Assembly (NCBI GenBank): GCA_964352785.1 | Contig: CAYGTI010000004.1 | Span: 1-64,000, forward strand | Direction: 5' to 3' | Length of the DNA stretch: 64,000 nt | From: JACOMS01 sp964352785 | GTDB taxonomy: Bacteria > Pseudomonadota > Alphaproteobacteria > Caulobacterales > Maricaulaceae | Part shown: positions 47,939-56,577 of the stretch, one piece after another | Layout: every line of letters starts with the position of its first letter | Numbering within the stretch: the stretch's first letter is position 1 | The notes under the pieces: generated by a model | The model's database searches: none | What the model saw: the letters and a program-made list of their open reading frames with translations, nothing else | Told to the model about the DNA's origin: nothing | Translations under genes and position numbers: made by a program

Positions 47939-48880
47939 ATGCAACGCCCCTTAAAGATCGGAACGCGCGGATCTCCGCTAGCGCTTTATCAAGCACGACT
48001 TGTACAGCGTTTATTGGCGGAGTCTGCGAACATAGACGAGGCCGCGCGGGATGAGTATTTTCCGATCTGTATATTTGTCACCTCCGGAGATAAACTCAAA
48101 GGTCACCTTGCAGAATTTGGCGGAAAAGGACTTTTTACAAAAGAGCTCGAGACAGCCTTAATCGCGGGCGATATTGATATGGCAGTACATTCGATGAAAG
48201 ACGTGCCCACGGTCACGCAGAGAGCGCTCAAAATAGGCGCGATTCTGGAGCGCGAAGACCCACGTGACGCGTTTGTCTCGCTGAGCGTAAAATCTCTTTA
48301 TGATTTACCGCACGGGGCGATCGTCGGCACCGCGTCGTTGCGTCGCCGGGCGCAACTCGCGGCTTTGCGTCCCGATATCCAGTTTGATCTTTTACGCGGG
48401 AATGTGGGCACGCGGCTGGGTAAACTTAAAGCCGGCGTGTGCGAGGCAACCTTTCTAGCTTATGCGGGACTAAAGCGGCTGGGGCGTGAGGATGCCGTCA
48501 CGCAAATTATTGCATCGGATGTGATGCTCAACGCCCCGGCGCAGGGCGCAATTGGTATTGAAGTTCGCGTAGATGATTCAAGCGTTGCAGAGAAGGTGTC
48601 GTGTTTGAACCACCGCCCGACGCAGCTTGCGGTGATGGCAGAGCGCGCCTTTTTAAGGGGTCTGGACGGCTCCTGCCGAACGCCCATAGCGGCATTGGCC
48701 GTAGTGCAGAGCGGTAAAATGCATTTCCGCGGCCAAGTTTTGTCAATTGATGGCCAGTATAGCGTCTCAAGAGAGGTTCTCCAGGATGTGAGCACCATAG
48801 AGGCGGCGCGGGCGCTCGGAACATCGGTTGGCCTTGATGTTCTTAAAGAAGTCGGCGGGCGGAATATTTGGGATGAATAA
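47939..48880 (+). CDS. hemC: porphobilinogen deaminase (hydroxymethylbilane synthase)
   Basis: 313 residues from ATG 47939 (MQRPLKIGTRGSPLALYQA). HSMKDVPT, GTASLRRRAQL and LRGNVGTRL bind substrate and cofactor; the dipyrromethane attachment Cys is in GLDGSCRTPIAAL. It polymerises four porphobilinogens. It overlaps hemD by 8 bases, in a hemC-hemD-Mic60-HemY run. Confidence 0.96.
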   Translation: MQRPLKIGTRGSPLALYQARLVQRLLAESANIDEAARDEYFPICIFVTSGDKLKGHLAEFGGKGLFTKELETALIAGDIDMAVHSMKDVPTVTQRALKIGAILEREDPRDAFVSLSVKSLYDLPHGAIVGTASLRRRAQLAALRPDIQFDLLRGNVGTRLGKLKAGVCEATFLAYAGLKRLGREDAVTQIIASDVMLNAPAQGAIGIEVRVDDSSVAEKVSCLNHRPTQLAVMAERAFLRGLDGSCRTPIAALAVVQSGKMHFRGQVLSIDGQYSVSREVLQDVSTIEAARALGTSVGLDVLKEVGGRNIWDE

Positions 48881-49544
48881 GGTTTGGATTAGCCGCAGCC
48901 AACCGGGCGCTGACAAAACAGCAAAGATCATTTTGGCTATGGGGCATACGCCTATTACCGCCCCGCTTTTAAAAATAAAACCACCGCACAAAAGCCCGCC
49001 CGAATTACCACACAGCGCTGTCATCATTGTGACCTCAAAAAACGGGTTGGCGGCATTAGCCGCATCAACGCCGGCGCGGCATTGGCCTTTAGTCACTGTG
49101 GGAGCCGCAACGGCCACAGCGGCCCACGAGTACGGATTTGAAGTTGTACATGCGGCGGATGGAACATCAAAAGACGTTACGCAGCTTGTTAAAACGGTTT
49201 TTACGAATGATCAGAGGCCTGTTATCCATGTTTCGGGTCAAACCGTTCGGGGTACAATCATTGAGGATTTGCGCGCCGCAGGTTATGCGGCGGAGCGGCA
49301 TATATATTATATTTCGAAGCCTGTACCGCAGCGGCCTGACCTAAAGCTCAAAGGGATGACCCATATTCTACTATATTCACCTATGGCCGCCAAAGCTCTT
49401 GTTGCGTTTGAGCTAAATTTAGCCCACGTGACGGCCATTTCTATAAGCTGTGATGTTGACAATGAGCTGGGCGACATCCCGCTAAAGGCGCGCCGCATTG
49501 CGGCCAAGCCCACAGAGCAATCTATGCTGACAATACTTGATTGA
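48873..49544 (+). CDS. hemD: uroporphyrinogen-III synthase
   Basis: 223 residues from ATG 48873 (MNKVWISRSQPGADKTA), overlapping the hemC stop. Sequence conservation in HemD is always low; VTSKNGLAAL, VTVGAATATAAHEYGF, HVSGQTVRGTIIEDLRAAGY and LLYSPMAAKAL fit the two-domain fold, and the context between hemC and the Mic60/HemY genes settles it. It cyclises hydroxymethylbilane to uroporphyrinogen III. Confidence 0.88.
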   Translation: MNKVWISRSQPGADKTAKIILAMGHTPITAPLLKIKPPHKSPPELPHSAVIIVTSKNGLAALAASTPARHWPLVTVGAATATAAHEYGFEVVHAADGTSKDVTQLVKTVFTNDQRPVIHVSGQTVRGTIIEDLRAAGYAAERHIYYISKPVPQRPDLKLKGMTHILLYSPMAAKALVAFELNLAHVTAISISCDVDNELGDIPLKARRIAAKPTEQSMLTILD

Positions 49545-49572
49545 CACCCCCGCTAAGCGTTACACTCTCTTT

Positions 49573-50661
49573 ATGGAAACTGATCCGAAAAATACTGACG
49601 TGATAACCGAGAGTGCGGATCATGATGATTCTGCAATTCATGAGACCTCCGTTCAAGACGCTGCGGGCCAAGAGGCTTTGCCCCAAGAGCTCCCAAAAGT
49701 TCGCAGGGGTGTTGGATATGGGGCGCTGATCTTTATGTCGTTACTCGCAGCGATTGCGGGCGTCATTGGCGGCGGGCTTATTTCGCCTGTGATTAACAAA
49801 CATTTGACATTGGTGGAGAGGCCGAGTGCTCAAGCAGGCCCTGCGGCGACTGACGCAGCCGTAAAGGCGCTGCAAACACAAATGATAAATTTAGAGGCAG
49901 CGAGCGAATCCTCTGTCACAGTTGAGGACATGCAGGGACTTGAGGCCCGGCTCAATAATCTTGAATCGCAAATAAGGGTTGCGGCTGATGGCACGGTTCT
50001 CGACCCCCAAATTATGCAGCGTCTCGAGACATTAGAGATGGCTGAGAAAGCCGCGCCGACGGATTTAACCGGCGTGACATCGCGATTGGACGCGCTCGAA
50101 GCACAGTCAAGGCGAGAACCCGCTGATCCATCCGGCGTCATTTATACGTCAGATTTAAAGGCGCGCTTGGCGGCCCTTGAGGCATTGCCCCTTTTACAAG
50201 AGGGCGCTCAGATGGGTATACAAACTGATCCGTCCGTCCTGGAGCGTCTCGCGGCGGTTGAAAGTATCGAAATTCCCGCCATGCCTGAGCCAGTTGATTT
50301 GTCGCCGATAGTCTCCCGTATATCACAGCTCGAGTCTCAATTTGAACAAATGACGGTGGATATGGAAAAAGCGGCGGCCTTGCGCGCAGCTATACCTTTG
50401 CCGCCATTCCCCCGAAGTGATATCGTGGCCGCAATGTCAGGGGCGGTCGAGTCTGATCAAGGCTGGATGTCACGGACCCTCAACAAACACGTCAAGGTGC
50501 GCGATACGTCGCTGATCTTGATCGTTGATGATATTGAGGCCTTACTCTTGCAAGGCGAGGTAGACGCGGCATTGGCGCGGGTACAGGATCTCCCGCAAGA
50601 AGGCCGCACAGCCGCGCAGTCTTGGGTTGAGGCCGTAAAAGCTCAAAGGACATCTTTATGA
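49573..50661 (+). CDS. Mic60/mitofilin-like membrane protein
   Basis: 362 residues from ATG 49573 (a TTG at 49537 is the alternative). An acidic N-terminus of ~40 residues, one transmembrane helix (about 47-70, GALIFMSLLAAIAGVIGG), a long coiled-coil-prone part (about 95-300, repeated LEARLNNLESQ-type heptads), and a conserved C-terminal block (RTLNKHVKVRDTSLILIVDDIEALLLQGEVDAAL). This is the layout of alphaproteobacterial Mic60, the ancestor of the mitochondrial crista-junction protein, which is usually located in this hem cluster. The N-terminal helix is in the inner membrane with the rest periplasmic. It overlaps the HemY-like gene (ATGA). Confidence 0.85.
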   Translation: METDPKNTDVITESADHDDSAIHETSVQDAAGQEALPQELPKVRRGVGYGALIFMSLLAAIAGVIGGGLISPVINKHLTLVERPSAQAGPAATDAAVKALQTQMINLEAASESSVTVEDMQGLEARLNNLESQIRVAADGTVLDPQIMQRLETLEMAEKAAPTDLTGVTSRLDALEAQSRREPADPSGVIYTSDLKARLAALEALPLLQEGAQMGIQTDPSVLERLAAVESIEIPAMPEPVDLSPIVSRISQLESQFEQMTVDMEKAAALRAAIPLPPFPRSDIVAAMSGAVESDQGWMSRTLNKHVKVRDTSLILIVDDIEALLLQGEVDAALARVQDLPQEGRTAAQSWVEAVKAQRTSL

Positions 50662-52163
50662 CCAAATATGTTGTTGCCATTCTTGTTTTTATCGCGGCGC
50701 TTGCGGCGCTATTGCTTTATATTGGCGATGACGCGCGGCTTGTGTTGACATCGACATCAGACGTCGTTCCGCTTAATTTTCCGCCCATGGATTTAAGTTG
50801 GCAGTCTGTGATTGTGCTCCTGACGTTGTCTGTCATCGGTATTTTAGGTCTATGGACATTTATGGGCTGGCTCTGGCGTCTGCCATCGCGCTGGAAGCAA
50901 GGCGTGGGGCTTCGCCGCCGCAATCAAGCGCTAGATGCGATGGAAGAAGCCTTTATCGCCGGCGCGGCGGGTGATGCACCCCGCGCGCGAAAAAAAGCTG
51001 AAAAAGCTCGCTCTCTTATCAAAAGTCCAGCGCTTGGACGCATTGTCTCGGCGCAGGCCGCCGAGGCCGCAGGAGATAATGAGGAAGCTATCACGCAATA
51101 CACGGCTATGCTGGACGACGAAAAAACCTTGGCGACAGGGCAGCGCGGCCTCGCGCAGCAAATGCTGGCAACCGGGGATTTAAGCGCAGCCATAGAGCAT
51201 GCCAGCCGTGCTTATGCTGATAATAAATCAGCCAATTGGGCGCTGGATGTTTTATTTCAGGCGCAGGTTTCGGATCACCGCTGGCATAATGCCATTGAGA
51301 CGTTGGAGTTGGCGGATCACCGTAAACATATTGACAAAGATGTCTCGCGTCGCCGGCGAGCGGTTTTGAAAATAGCCGAAGCAGACCGTCTCGCGAACTC
51401 AGGCGATATCGAGGCGGCGCGTAATCTTGCCGTGTCAGCCGCGCAGGATATGCCGCAATTTGCACCGGGTGTGGCCCGCGCGGCTAATTTACTTGTCGCG
51501 GACGCAAATCCGAAAAAAGCCGCAGGGCTGATTGAAAAGGCATGGACGGTCGCCCCGCATCCTGCACTCGCGGTGGCTTACCGCGATATTTACACAGACG
51601 AGACTGACAAGGTCCGGTCAAAGCGCATGTCGCAGTTGATCAAGTCGAACCCGGATCACCGCGAGAGCGTTATTTTAAAGGCCGAAGAAGCACTGCATGC
51701 AGGTGACGGCGTCACGGCGTGGTCGGCTTTATCGCCATTGATGCAACTCGGTGAGCCGACGGCGCGTTTGTGTTTACTTGCCGCGCAAGCTGAAGCCATG
51801 CTAAAAAACCCGGCTGACGCTGCCGTATGGACAGAATGCGCGGCAACAGCGCCGTCTGAGCCTGATTGGGCCGATCTTGACCCTGAGGGCGTAGCGTTTG
51901 AGTATTCTGATCAGGACTGGCGGCGGCTTGTATTTTCCTTTGGCGAGCACGGAGAACTTATCCACCCCCGGTTTGAGCGCGGGGCCTCAAGACGCGCGGC
52001 GTTTTTAGTCCGCAAGAAGAGCTCTGAATCTGTGAAAGCCGCCGGGGATAATGCGCCTCTGCGTCAACCGGATGATCCTGGCACCGAAACCATCAGCGAT
52101 GCTGATGACTTGGCTTTGCGGCTTGATAGCCTCTTGGGTGATAATAATGAGACGAAAACTTAA
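50658..52163 (+). CDS. HemY-family (HemY_N) TPR membrane protein
   Basis: 501 residues. Two N-terminal helices (about 5-22 and 47-70), then the HemY_N signature with RRRNQALDAMEEAFIAGAAGDAPRARKKAEKARSL and TPR-like repeats, and an alphaproteobacterial C-terminal tail after HPRFERGASR. Despite the name it is not protoporphyrinogen oxidase; role in heme or envelope biology is uncertain. It overlaps the Mic60 stop and closes the hemCD-Mic60-HemY run. Confidence 0.88.
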   Translation: MTKYVVAILVFIAALAALLLYIGDDARLVLTSTSDVVPLNFPPMDLSWQSVIVLLTLSVIGILGLWTFMGWLWRLPSRWKQGVGLRRRNQALDAMEEAFIAGAAGDAPRARKKAEKARSLIKSPALGRIVSAQAAEAAGDNEEAITQYTAMLDDEKTLATGQRGLAQQMLATGDLSAAIEHASRAYADNKSANWALDVLFQAQVSDHRWHNAIETLELADHRKHIDKDVSRRRRAVLKIAEADRLANSGDIEAARNLAVSAAQDMPQFAPGVARAANLLVADANPKKAAGLIEKAWTVAPHPALAVAYRDIYTDETDKVRSKRMSQLIKSNPDHRESVILKAEEALHAGDGVTAWSALSPLMQLGEPTARLCLLAAQAEAMLKNPADAAVWTECAATAPSEPDWADLDPEGVAFEYSDQDWRRLVFSFGEHGELIHPRFERGASRRAAFLVRKKSSESVKAAGDNAPLRQPDDPGTETISDADDLALRLDSLLGDNNETKT

Positions 52164-52279
52164 TCCACCGGGCAGAGCTTCTCTCAACAGACAATCTATT
52201 TGAAGCACAAACCTTTGCGCTATTGCTGTTGGCAGCGCGCTCGTTTAATGACCTGATATTTAAATAAAGGTCTGATATT

Positions 52280-53209
52280 ATGAATACGAGTTTCAAAAGC
52301 CAAACGGCTGAACTGGACGGAATTTATCAATCCCTTTTGGCGGCCTCTCAAGTCATATATGCGGAACTAAAAAAAGGCTCTGGCCTGAGTATTGTTGAGA
52401 CAAGCAACGAGTCGGGTGATGATCAAATTGGTCTGGATGTTATCGCGGATGAAGCCTTTTTTGAGAGCCTGAAAACTGACCCTAATGTTAAATTTGTGGT
52501 CTCGGAAGAACGTCCGGGCCTGAATAAAATATCTGATGGTGATTATAGCGTGGCTTTGGATCCGCTTGATGGATCTAAATCGGCTTTGGTTGGGATCCCA
52601 TCTGGCGCGATTTTTGGTATCTTTAAGTCCGCTGAAAAGGCAGAGGAGTTTACGGGTAAAAACATCGTTGGCGGTGGTTTTTTTGTCTTTGGGATGAACC
52701 TCGAAGTCTACTTTGCAGACGGTTCCCGTGTCTATAAAGGCCTCTTTGATCACGACATATCAAAGTGGACAATCAGCCCCATCTCTAATCCGCTTCCGTC
52801 TGCACAAGTTGTGTCAATTAATGCCTCAAATCAAATGGTTTGGGATGGATGGCTGCAAGAGCACTACAAAGGTCTTTTTGAGATTACTAAGGCGCAACCG
52901 AAACCTTATAATGTGCGGTGGTATGCCTCGATGGTGTCTGACATTAAGCGCCTTGTATTGCAGGGTGGCTTTTTTGCTTATCCGCGCGCGAACCGGGCAG
53001 GATATGAAAATGGTCATTTGCGGTTGGTCTATGAAGCGATACCGATGTCGTTTTTGATTCATGCCATGGGCGGGTCTTCGACAAATGGCGACCAGTCAAT
53101 TTTAGAGTTGACCGTACAAGACTTACACCAAAAGACAGCCGTTTTCATAGGTGATAAAGACGAAATTGCGGCCCTAGAGGCGGCTAAGTCAGTGTATAAG
53201 GGGGTATAG
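52280..53209 (+). CDS. fbp: fructose-1,6-bisphosphatase class I
   Basis: 309 residues. The metal and phosphate motif LDPLDGSKSALVGIPSGAIFGIF matches class I FBPase (LDPLDGSS...GTIFGIF) rather than inositol monophosphatase. GYENGHLRLVYEAIPMSFLI and GGFFAYPRAN give the C-terminal active-site region (binding of fructose-1,6-bisphosphate). It is somewhat shorter than plant-type enzymes and has a few family substitutions (DGSK for DGSS, RWYASMVSD for RYVGSMVAD), so the inositol-phosphatase superfamily remains a fallback. Gluconeogenesis, next to galactose genes. It converges with galE. Confidence 0.85.
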   Translation: MNTSFKSQTAELDGIYQSLLAASQVIYAELKKGSGLSIVETSNESGDDQIGLDVIADEAFFESLKTDPNVKFVVSEERPGLNKISDGDYSVALDPLDGSKSALVGIPSGAIFGIFKSAEKAEEFTGKNIVGGGFFVFGMNLEVYFADGSRVYKGLFDHDISKWTISPISNPLPSAQVVSINASNQMVWDGWLQEHYKGLFEITKAQPKPYNVRWYASMVSDIKRLVLQGGFFAYPRANRAGYENGHLRLVYEAIPMSFLIHAMGGSSTNGDQSILELTVQDLHQKTAVFIGDKDEIAALEAAKSVYKGV

Positions 53210-53241
53210 TTTTCACATAAGGCGCTTCAAAAAATTTTAAG

Positions 53242-54252
53242 CTAAGAAGACGTCTTGCCCCATTTTTTGGCGTGAAACCGCCAAGCCGTGCGAATGATAT
53301 TCTCAAGACTTGAGTGCTTTGCTGTAAACCCAAGTACATCTTTGGCCTGTTTTGGGTTTGCATAAAGCCGTGTGAGGTCGCCGCTACGCCGCGGGGCAAA
53401 GTCAAAGGCAACAGGCAGTCCTGTGATAGTTTCGATCATTTTCAAAATTTCGAGGTTGCTGATCCCTTGGCCGGTCCCGATGTTGACCTCAGTTTGTGTT
53501 ACACCGCTTGCGAAAGCCTTTAACCCGCAAAGGTGCGCATCTGCAATGTCACTGACATGGATGTAATCGCGCACACAGGTGCCGTCGGGCGTGTCGTAAT
53601 CATCTCCGAAAATTTTCATACGCCCCCGTAGCCCCGCCGCGCAGGCGAGTGCTATAGGGATGAGGTGTGTCTCGGGATCATGTTCTTCGCCAATCTCCCC
53701 GCCTAAGTCCGCCCCAGAGGCATTAAAATAACGTAGCGTAATATACGAAATACCGTAAGCTTTGTGATAGCTTTGTATCATATGCTCTATGGCGAGCTTG
53801 GTTTTACCGTAAACACTAAACGGATTTTGAATTTGGCTCTCCAGCAACGGCATTTGATCCGTCTCGCCATATGTCGCGCAGGTTGACGAAAAAATCAGCC
53901 TATTTAATCCTAAAGTCCGCATGGCCTCTAAAAGATTAAGCGCGCCAAGCACGTTATTTTCATAAAAAAGAGCGGGTTCCCGCTCGCCTATGCCGACTTC
54001 GATAGAACTCGCCAGATGAACCACGGCGTGTGCGCCCTTATGGGAAGCAAAAGTTTCTAAGGTTTTGGCCTTGTCACGCAAATCAACCTCAATAGAGCGG
54101 CCCCATTTTACAGCGTGTCGATGCCCTGAGCTAAAATTATCAAATGTGACGGGCTTTCCGCCATTATCATAGATGGCCTTGCAAACGTGACTTCCAATAT
54201 AACCCGCCCCGCCCACGACAATAATTGTTTTTCCGTTCACGTCATACGTCAT
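53242..54252 (-). CDS. galE: UDP-glucose 4-epimerase
   Basis: 336 residues from ATG 54252, which shares one base with the galK TGA (TGATG). NAD-binding GGAGYIGSHVCKAI, then FSSTCATYGE and the YGKTKLAIE active-site YxxxK, and LRYFNASGAD, GTCVRDYIHVSDIADAH. It recycles UDP-galactose to UDP-glucose. Last gene of galT-galK-galE. Confidence 0.96.
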   Translation of the reverse strand: MTYDVNGKTIIVVGGAGYIGSHVCKAIYDNGGKPVTFDNFSSGHRHAVKWGRSIEVDLRDKAKTLETFASHKGAHAVVHLASSIEVGIGEREPALFYENNVLGALNLLEAMRTLGLNRLIFSSTCATYGETDQMPLLESQIQNPFSVYGKTKLAIEHMIQSYHKAYGISYITLRYFNASGADLGGEIGEEHDPETHLIPIALACAAGLRGRMKIFGDDYDTPDGTCVRDYIHVSDIADAHLCGLKAFASGVTQTEVNIGTGQGISNLEILKMIETITGLPVAFDFAPRRSGDLTRLYANPKQAKDVLGFTAKHSSLENIIRTAWRFHAKKWGKTSS

Positions 54253-55316
54253 CAGCAGACCCAAAAAGCATCAGCGTGATTTTGCAATAAAGCCGTTTTC
54301 CAGCCATCCAGTTTGTTATTTTCGATGCAGGCCACAATACAGCCTCCAAAACCTCCGCCGGTTTGGCGGGCGCCTATGGCGCCTAATTTGACGGCATCTT
54401 CGACAAGCCGGTCCACTTGGGGTACAGTGATTTCAAAATCATCGCGCATAGAGGCGTGGCTCTCAATCATCAATTCTCCAAGTGTCTTTATATCGTTGTT
54501 TTGTAAGCACGTCACAGCTTTGAGAGTTCGTCGGTGATCTGTCATGCAATGTCTCGCCCTGCGCTGCAGAGTGCCGGAGAGATGTTTGAGGTTTGCGAAC
54601 TCGGCGTCTGAAATTTGGCAAATATTGTGATGACCAAGCGCGTCTTTAATGGCGTCACACTCCTCTTTGCGTTCTTTATAGCGGCCTTCATTAAGCTGCC
54701 TGAACTGCCCGGAATGGATGACGGCCATCTGATAGTCTTTGGGTAAATCTACCAGATCGTAATCCAGTGTCTCTGTATTGAGGGCCAGCGCTTGGCCAGG
54801 ACGAGCAATAGCAACGGCCATCTGGTCCATGATCCCGCAAGGCATACAGATAAAATCGTTCTCGACCCGGCGCGCCAGAACGGCGATGTCCTTGTCTGAT
54901 ATGTCTTGCGCTGAAATCTCTCTGGCGAGCTTCAAAACCCCTACGGTCACTGCGGCAGAGGATGAAATTCCCGCGCCAAAGGGTAGCGTCGTTTCGGCTG
55001 CAATATCCGCACCGCCGTTCATAAGTCCCGCCTCATTGGCCAGAACAACTGCGCCAGTAATATAGTCTGACCATTGGTCTTTGGCGGCGTCTTTTATTGA
55101 CCGCTCGGAGACGCCCTCGAATGTGTCAGACCAAATGCGAACGGCTCCATCGTTTCTAGGCGACACAGCCAAATACACACCCAGCGGCAGCGCTGTGGGA
55201 AGAACCATGCCTCCATTATAATCTGTATGTTCGCCAATTAAATTGACACGTCCCGGCGTAAAGCCGCTGGTAGCAGGGGGATAGCCGAACACATCTTCGA
55301 ATGTTTGGAGGATCAT
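54252..55316 (-). CDS. galK: galactokinase
   Basis: 354 residues. GRVNLIGEHTDYNGGMVLP (galactose-binding signature), the GHMP ATP-loop LPFGAGISSSAAVTVG, and TGGGFGGCIVA near the C-terminus. Phosphorylates galactose at C1. The ATG at 55316 directly abuts the galT stop (55317) and the gene overlaps galE by one base: tight operon galT-galK-galE. Confidence 0.96.
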   Translation of the reverse strand: MILQTFEDVFGYPPATSGFTPGRVNLIGEHTDYNGGMVLPTALPLGVYLAVSPRNDGAVRIWSDTFEGVSERSIKDAAKDQWSDYITGAVVLANEAGLMNGGADIAAETTLPFGAGISSSAAVTVGVLKLAREISAQDISDKDIAVLARRVENDFICMPCGIMDQMAVAIARPGQALALNTETLDYDLVDLPKDYQMAVIHSGQFRQLNEGRYKERKEECDAIKDALGHHNICQISDAEFANLKHLSGTLQRRARHCMTDHRRTLKAVTCLQNNDIKTLGELMIESHASMRDDFEITVPQVDRLVEDAVKLGAIGARQTGGGFGGCIVACIENNKLDGWKTALLQNHADAFWVC

Positions 55317-56390
55317 TTACATATCCCGCAGTGTCTTCGCGGCCATTTCAGGCATAACATCAACTGTGAAGGTTCCTGTTGCCTGCTCAACGGATGCTAA
55401 ATATTTCACGCGGCCCGGTGAGCGCAACAGGGGGTAGAACTGCGCGGTAAAATGAAACTCTTTGTCGGCTTTTAGCGGGGCGGCATGCAGCGAGAGCATG
55501 TAGGCCGTCGGGCCTTGAAAGTGTTCGTCGTATCGGCGCGTCATATCGCCCAAAAGATGAGCAAAGGCGTCAAGCTGCTCCTCGTCAAACTCCCAAGGTC
55601 CCCGCATGGGTTGGCGCGGGGCGACCCACGTTTCAAATGGAAATCTTGCGAAGGGTGGACAAAAAGCGATCAGTCCGCCCGCATCAGTGACAGCATAACC
55701 GTCACTTTCAAAGCTTTTAATGTTGGCTGCAAGGTCATAGCCTTGCTGAAAAGCGTTCGCTGCATTTTTTTGTACGCTTGGCACGAACGGGAAGGCATAA
55801 ATTTGGCCGTGTGGATGATGTAGCGTCACGCCGACAGCGTCGCCGCGATTCTCAAATGGCAGCACATATTCGCAGCCTTGATTAAACAAGGCCTGATAAC
55901 GATCATTCCAAGCCGCAACAACAAGGCGGCGTTTGTCTTGACCGATTGTATGAAGATCACCCTCGGCTTTCGGGCCGTAAACAATCACATCACAGCGCCC
56001 CTGTGCGCGCGCTGATTTTATTGTGTTAATACCCGTTGGTTCTGGCGCCTCGGCGTGAAGGCTCGTGAACTTATTTTCGAAAATAGCCAGTTCAAAATCT
56101 GTAAATGGGATTTCTGTCGCTGGGCCGCCGGGGCGTGATGGTGCGAGCGGGTTATCCGCAGCGGAGGGTTTAAATGTGCGGTTTTGACGGTGTGCCGCAT
56201 AAATGTTCCATTCACGGCGCAGCGGATGATACCGAAGCTCTCCACCTTTGGCGACTTTTCCGCCGTCTTGTGGCAGTACAGGCAGGTCATGCGGCTTATA
56301 TCCATATAGAAACAGATCACGCCCATCTTGCTTTACAAGGTGTGCACGGTGAAGCTTGCGGCTTCCGGAGATGAACTGGCTATGCTTCAT
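55317..56390 (-). CDS. galT: galactose-1-phosphate uridylyltransferase
   Basis: 357 residues, HIT superfamily. The active-site His-Pro-His is in LHHPHGQIYAFPFVP; ELRYHPLRREWNIYAAHR and TSLHAEAPEPTGI are family features, as is PFARFPFETWVAPRQPM. Transfers UMP from UDP-glucose to galactose-1-phosphate. First gene of the minus-strand gal operon, divergent from the alpha-galactosidase gene with 183 bases between, where shared control is likely. Confidence 0.95.
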   Translation of the reverse strand: MKHSQFISGSRKLHRAHLVKQDGRDLFLYGYKPHDLPVLPQDGGKVAKGGELRYHPLRREWNIYAAHRQNRTFKPSAADNPLAPSRPGGPATEIPFTDFELAIFENKFTSLHAEAPEPTGINTIKSARAQGRCDVIVYGPKAEGDLHTIGQDKRRLVVAAWNDRYQALFNQGCEYVLPFENRGDAVGVTLHHPHGQIYAFPFVPSVQKNAANAFQQGYDLAANIKSFESDGYAVTDAGGLIAFCPPFARFPFETWVAPRQPMRGPWEFDEEQLDAFAHLLGDMTRRYDEHFQGPTAYMLSLHAAPLKADKEFHFTAQFYPLLRSPGRVKYLASVEQATGTFTVDVMPEMAAKTLRDM

Positions 56391-56526
56391 TAAGGCGTTG
56401 CGTCATGGGTTATTTTAAAAATCAATACTCTTTATCTATAGATTTTATGAAAATGCTACAGCAAACTTACCTGCGGTATGATACGAAGTGAGCATATCCA
56501 AGACGGATCGTAAAAGGCTTAATAAC

Positions 56527-56577
56527 ATGAAGCAAACATCCCTGTTGCCAGGAAAAAAATATGAGACCTGCTTGTGA
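56527..56577 (+). other. 16-codon leader ORF ending on the alpha-galactosidase start
   Basis: ATG 56527 opens MKQTSLLPGKKYETCL and stops at TGA 56575-56577, which overlaps the GTG (56574-56576) of the alpha-galactosidase frame by two bases (GTGA). AAAAGG lies about 7 bases upstream of the ATG, a better ribosome site than anything before the GTG. This suggests translational coupling, or that the small ORF is a leader peptide. It could also be chance. Confidence 0.35.

Noticed and set aside
56434..56443. ATCTATAGAT palindrome in the galT/alpha-galactosidase gap as an operator
   Set aside because: A 10-base AT-rich palindrome is expected by chance in such a region and matches no operator I know; shared regulation remains likely but the site is not identified.
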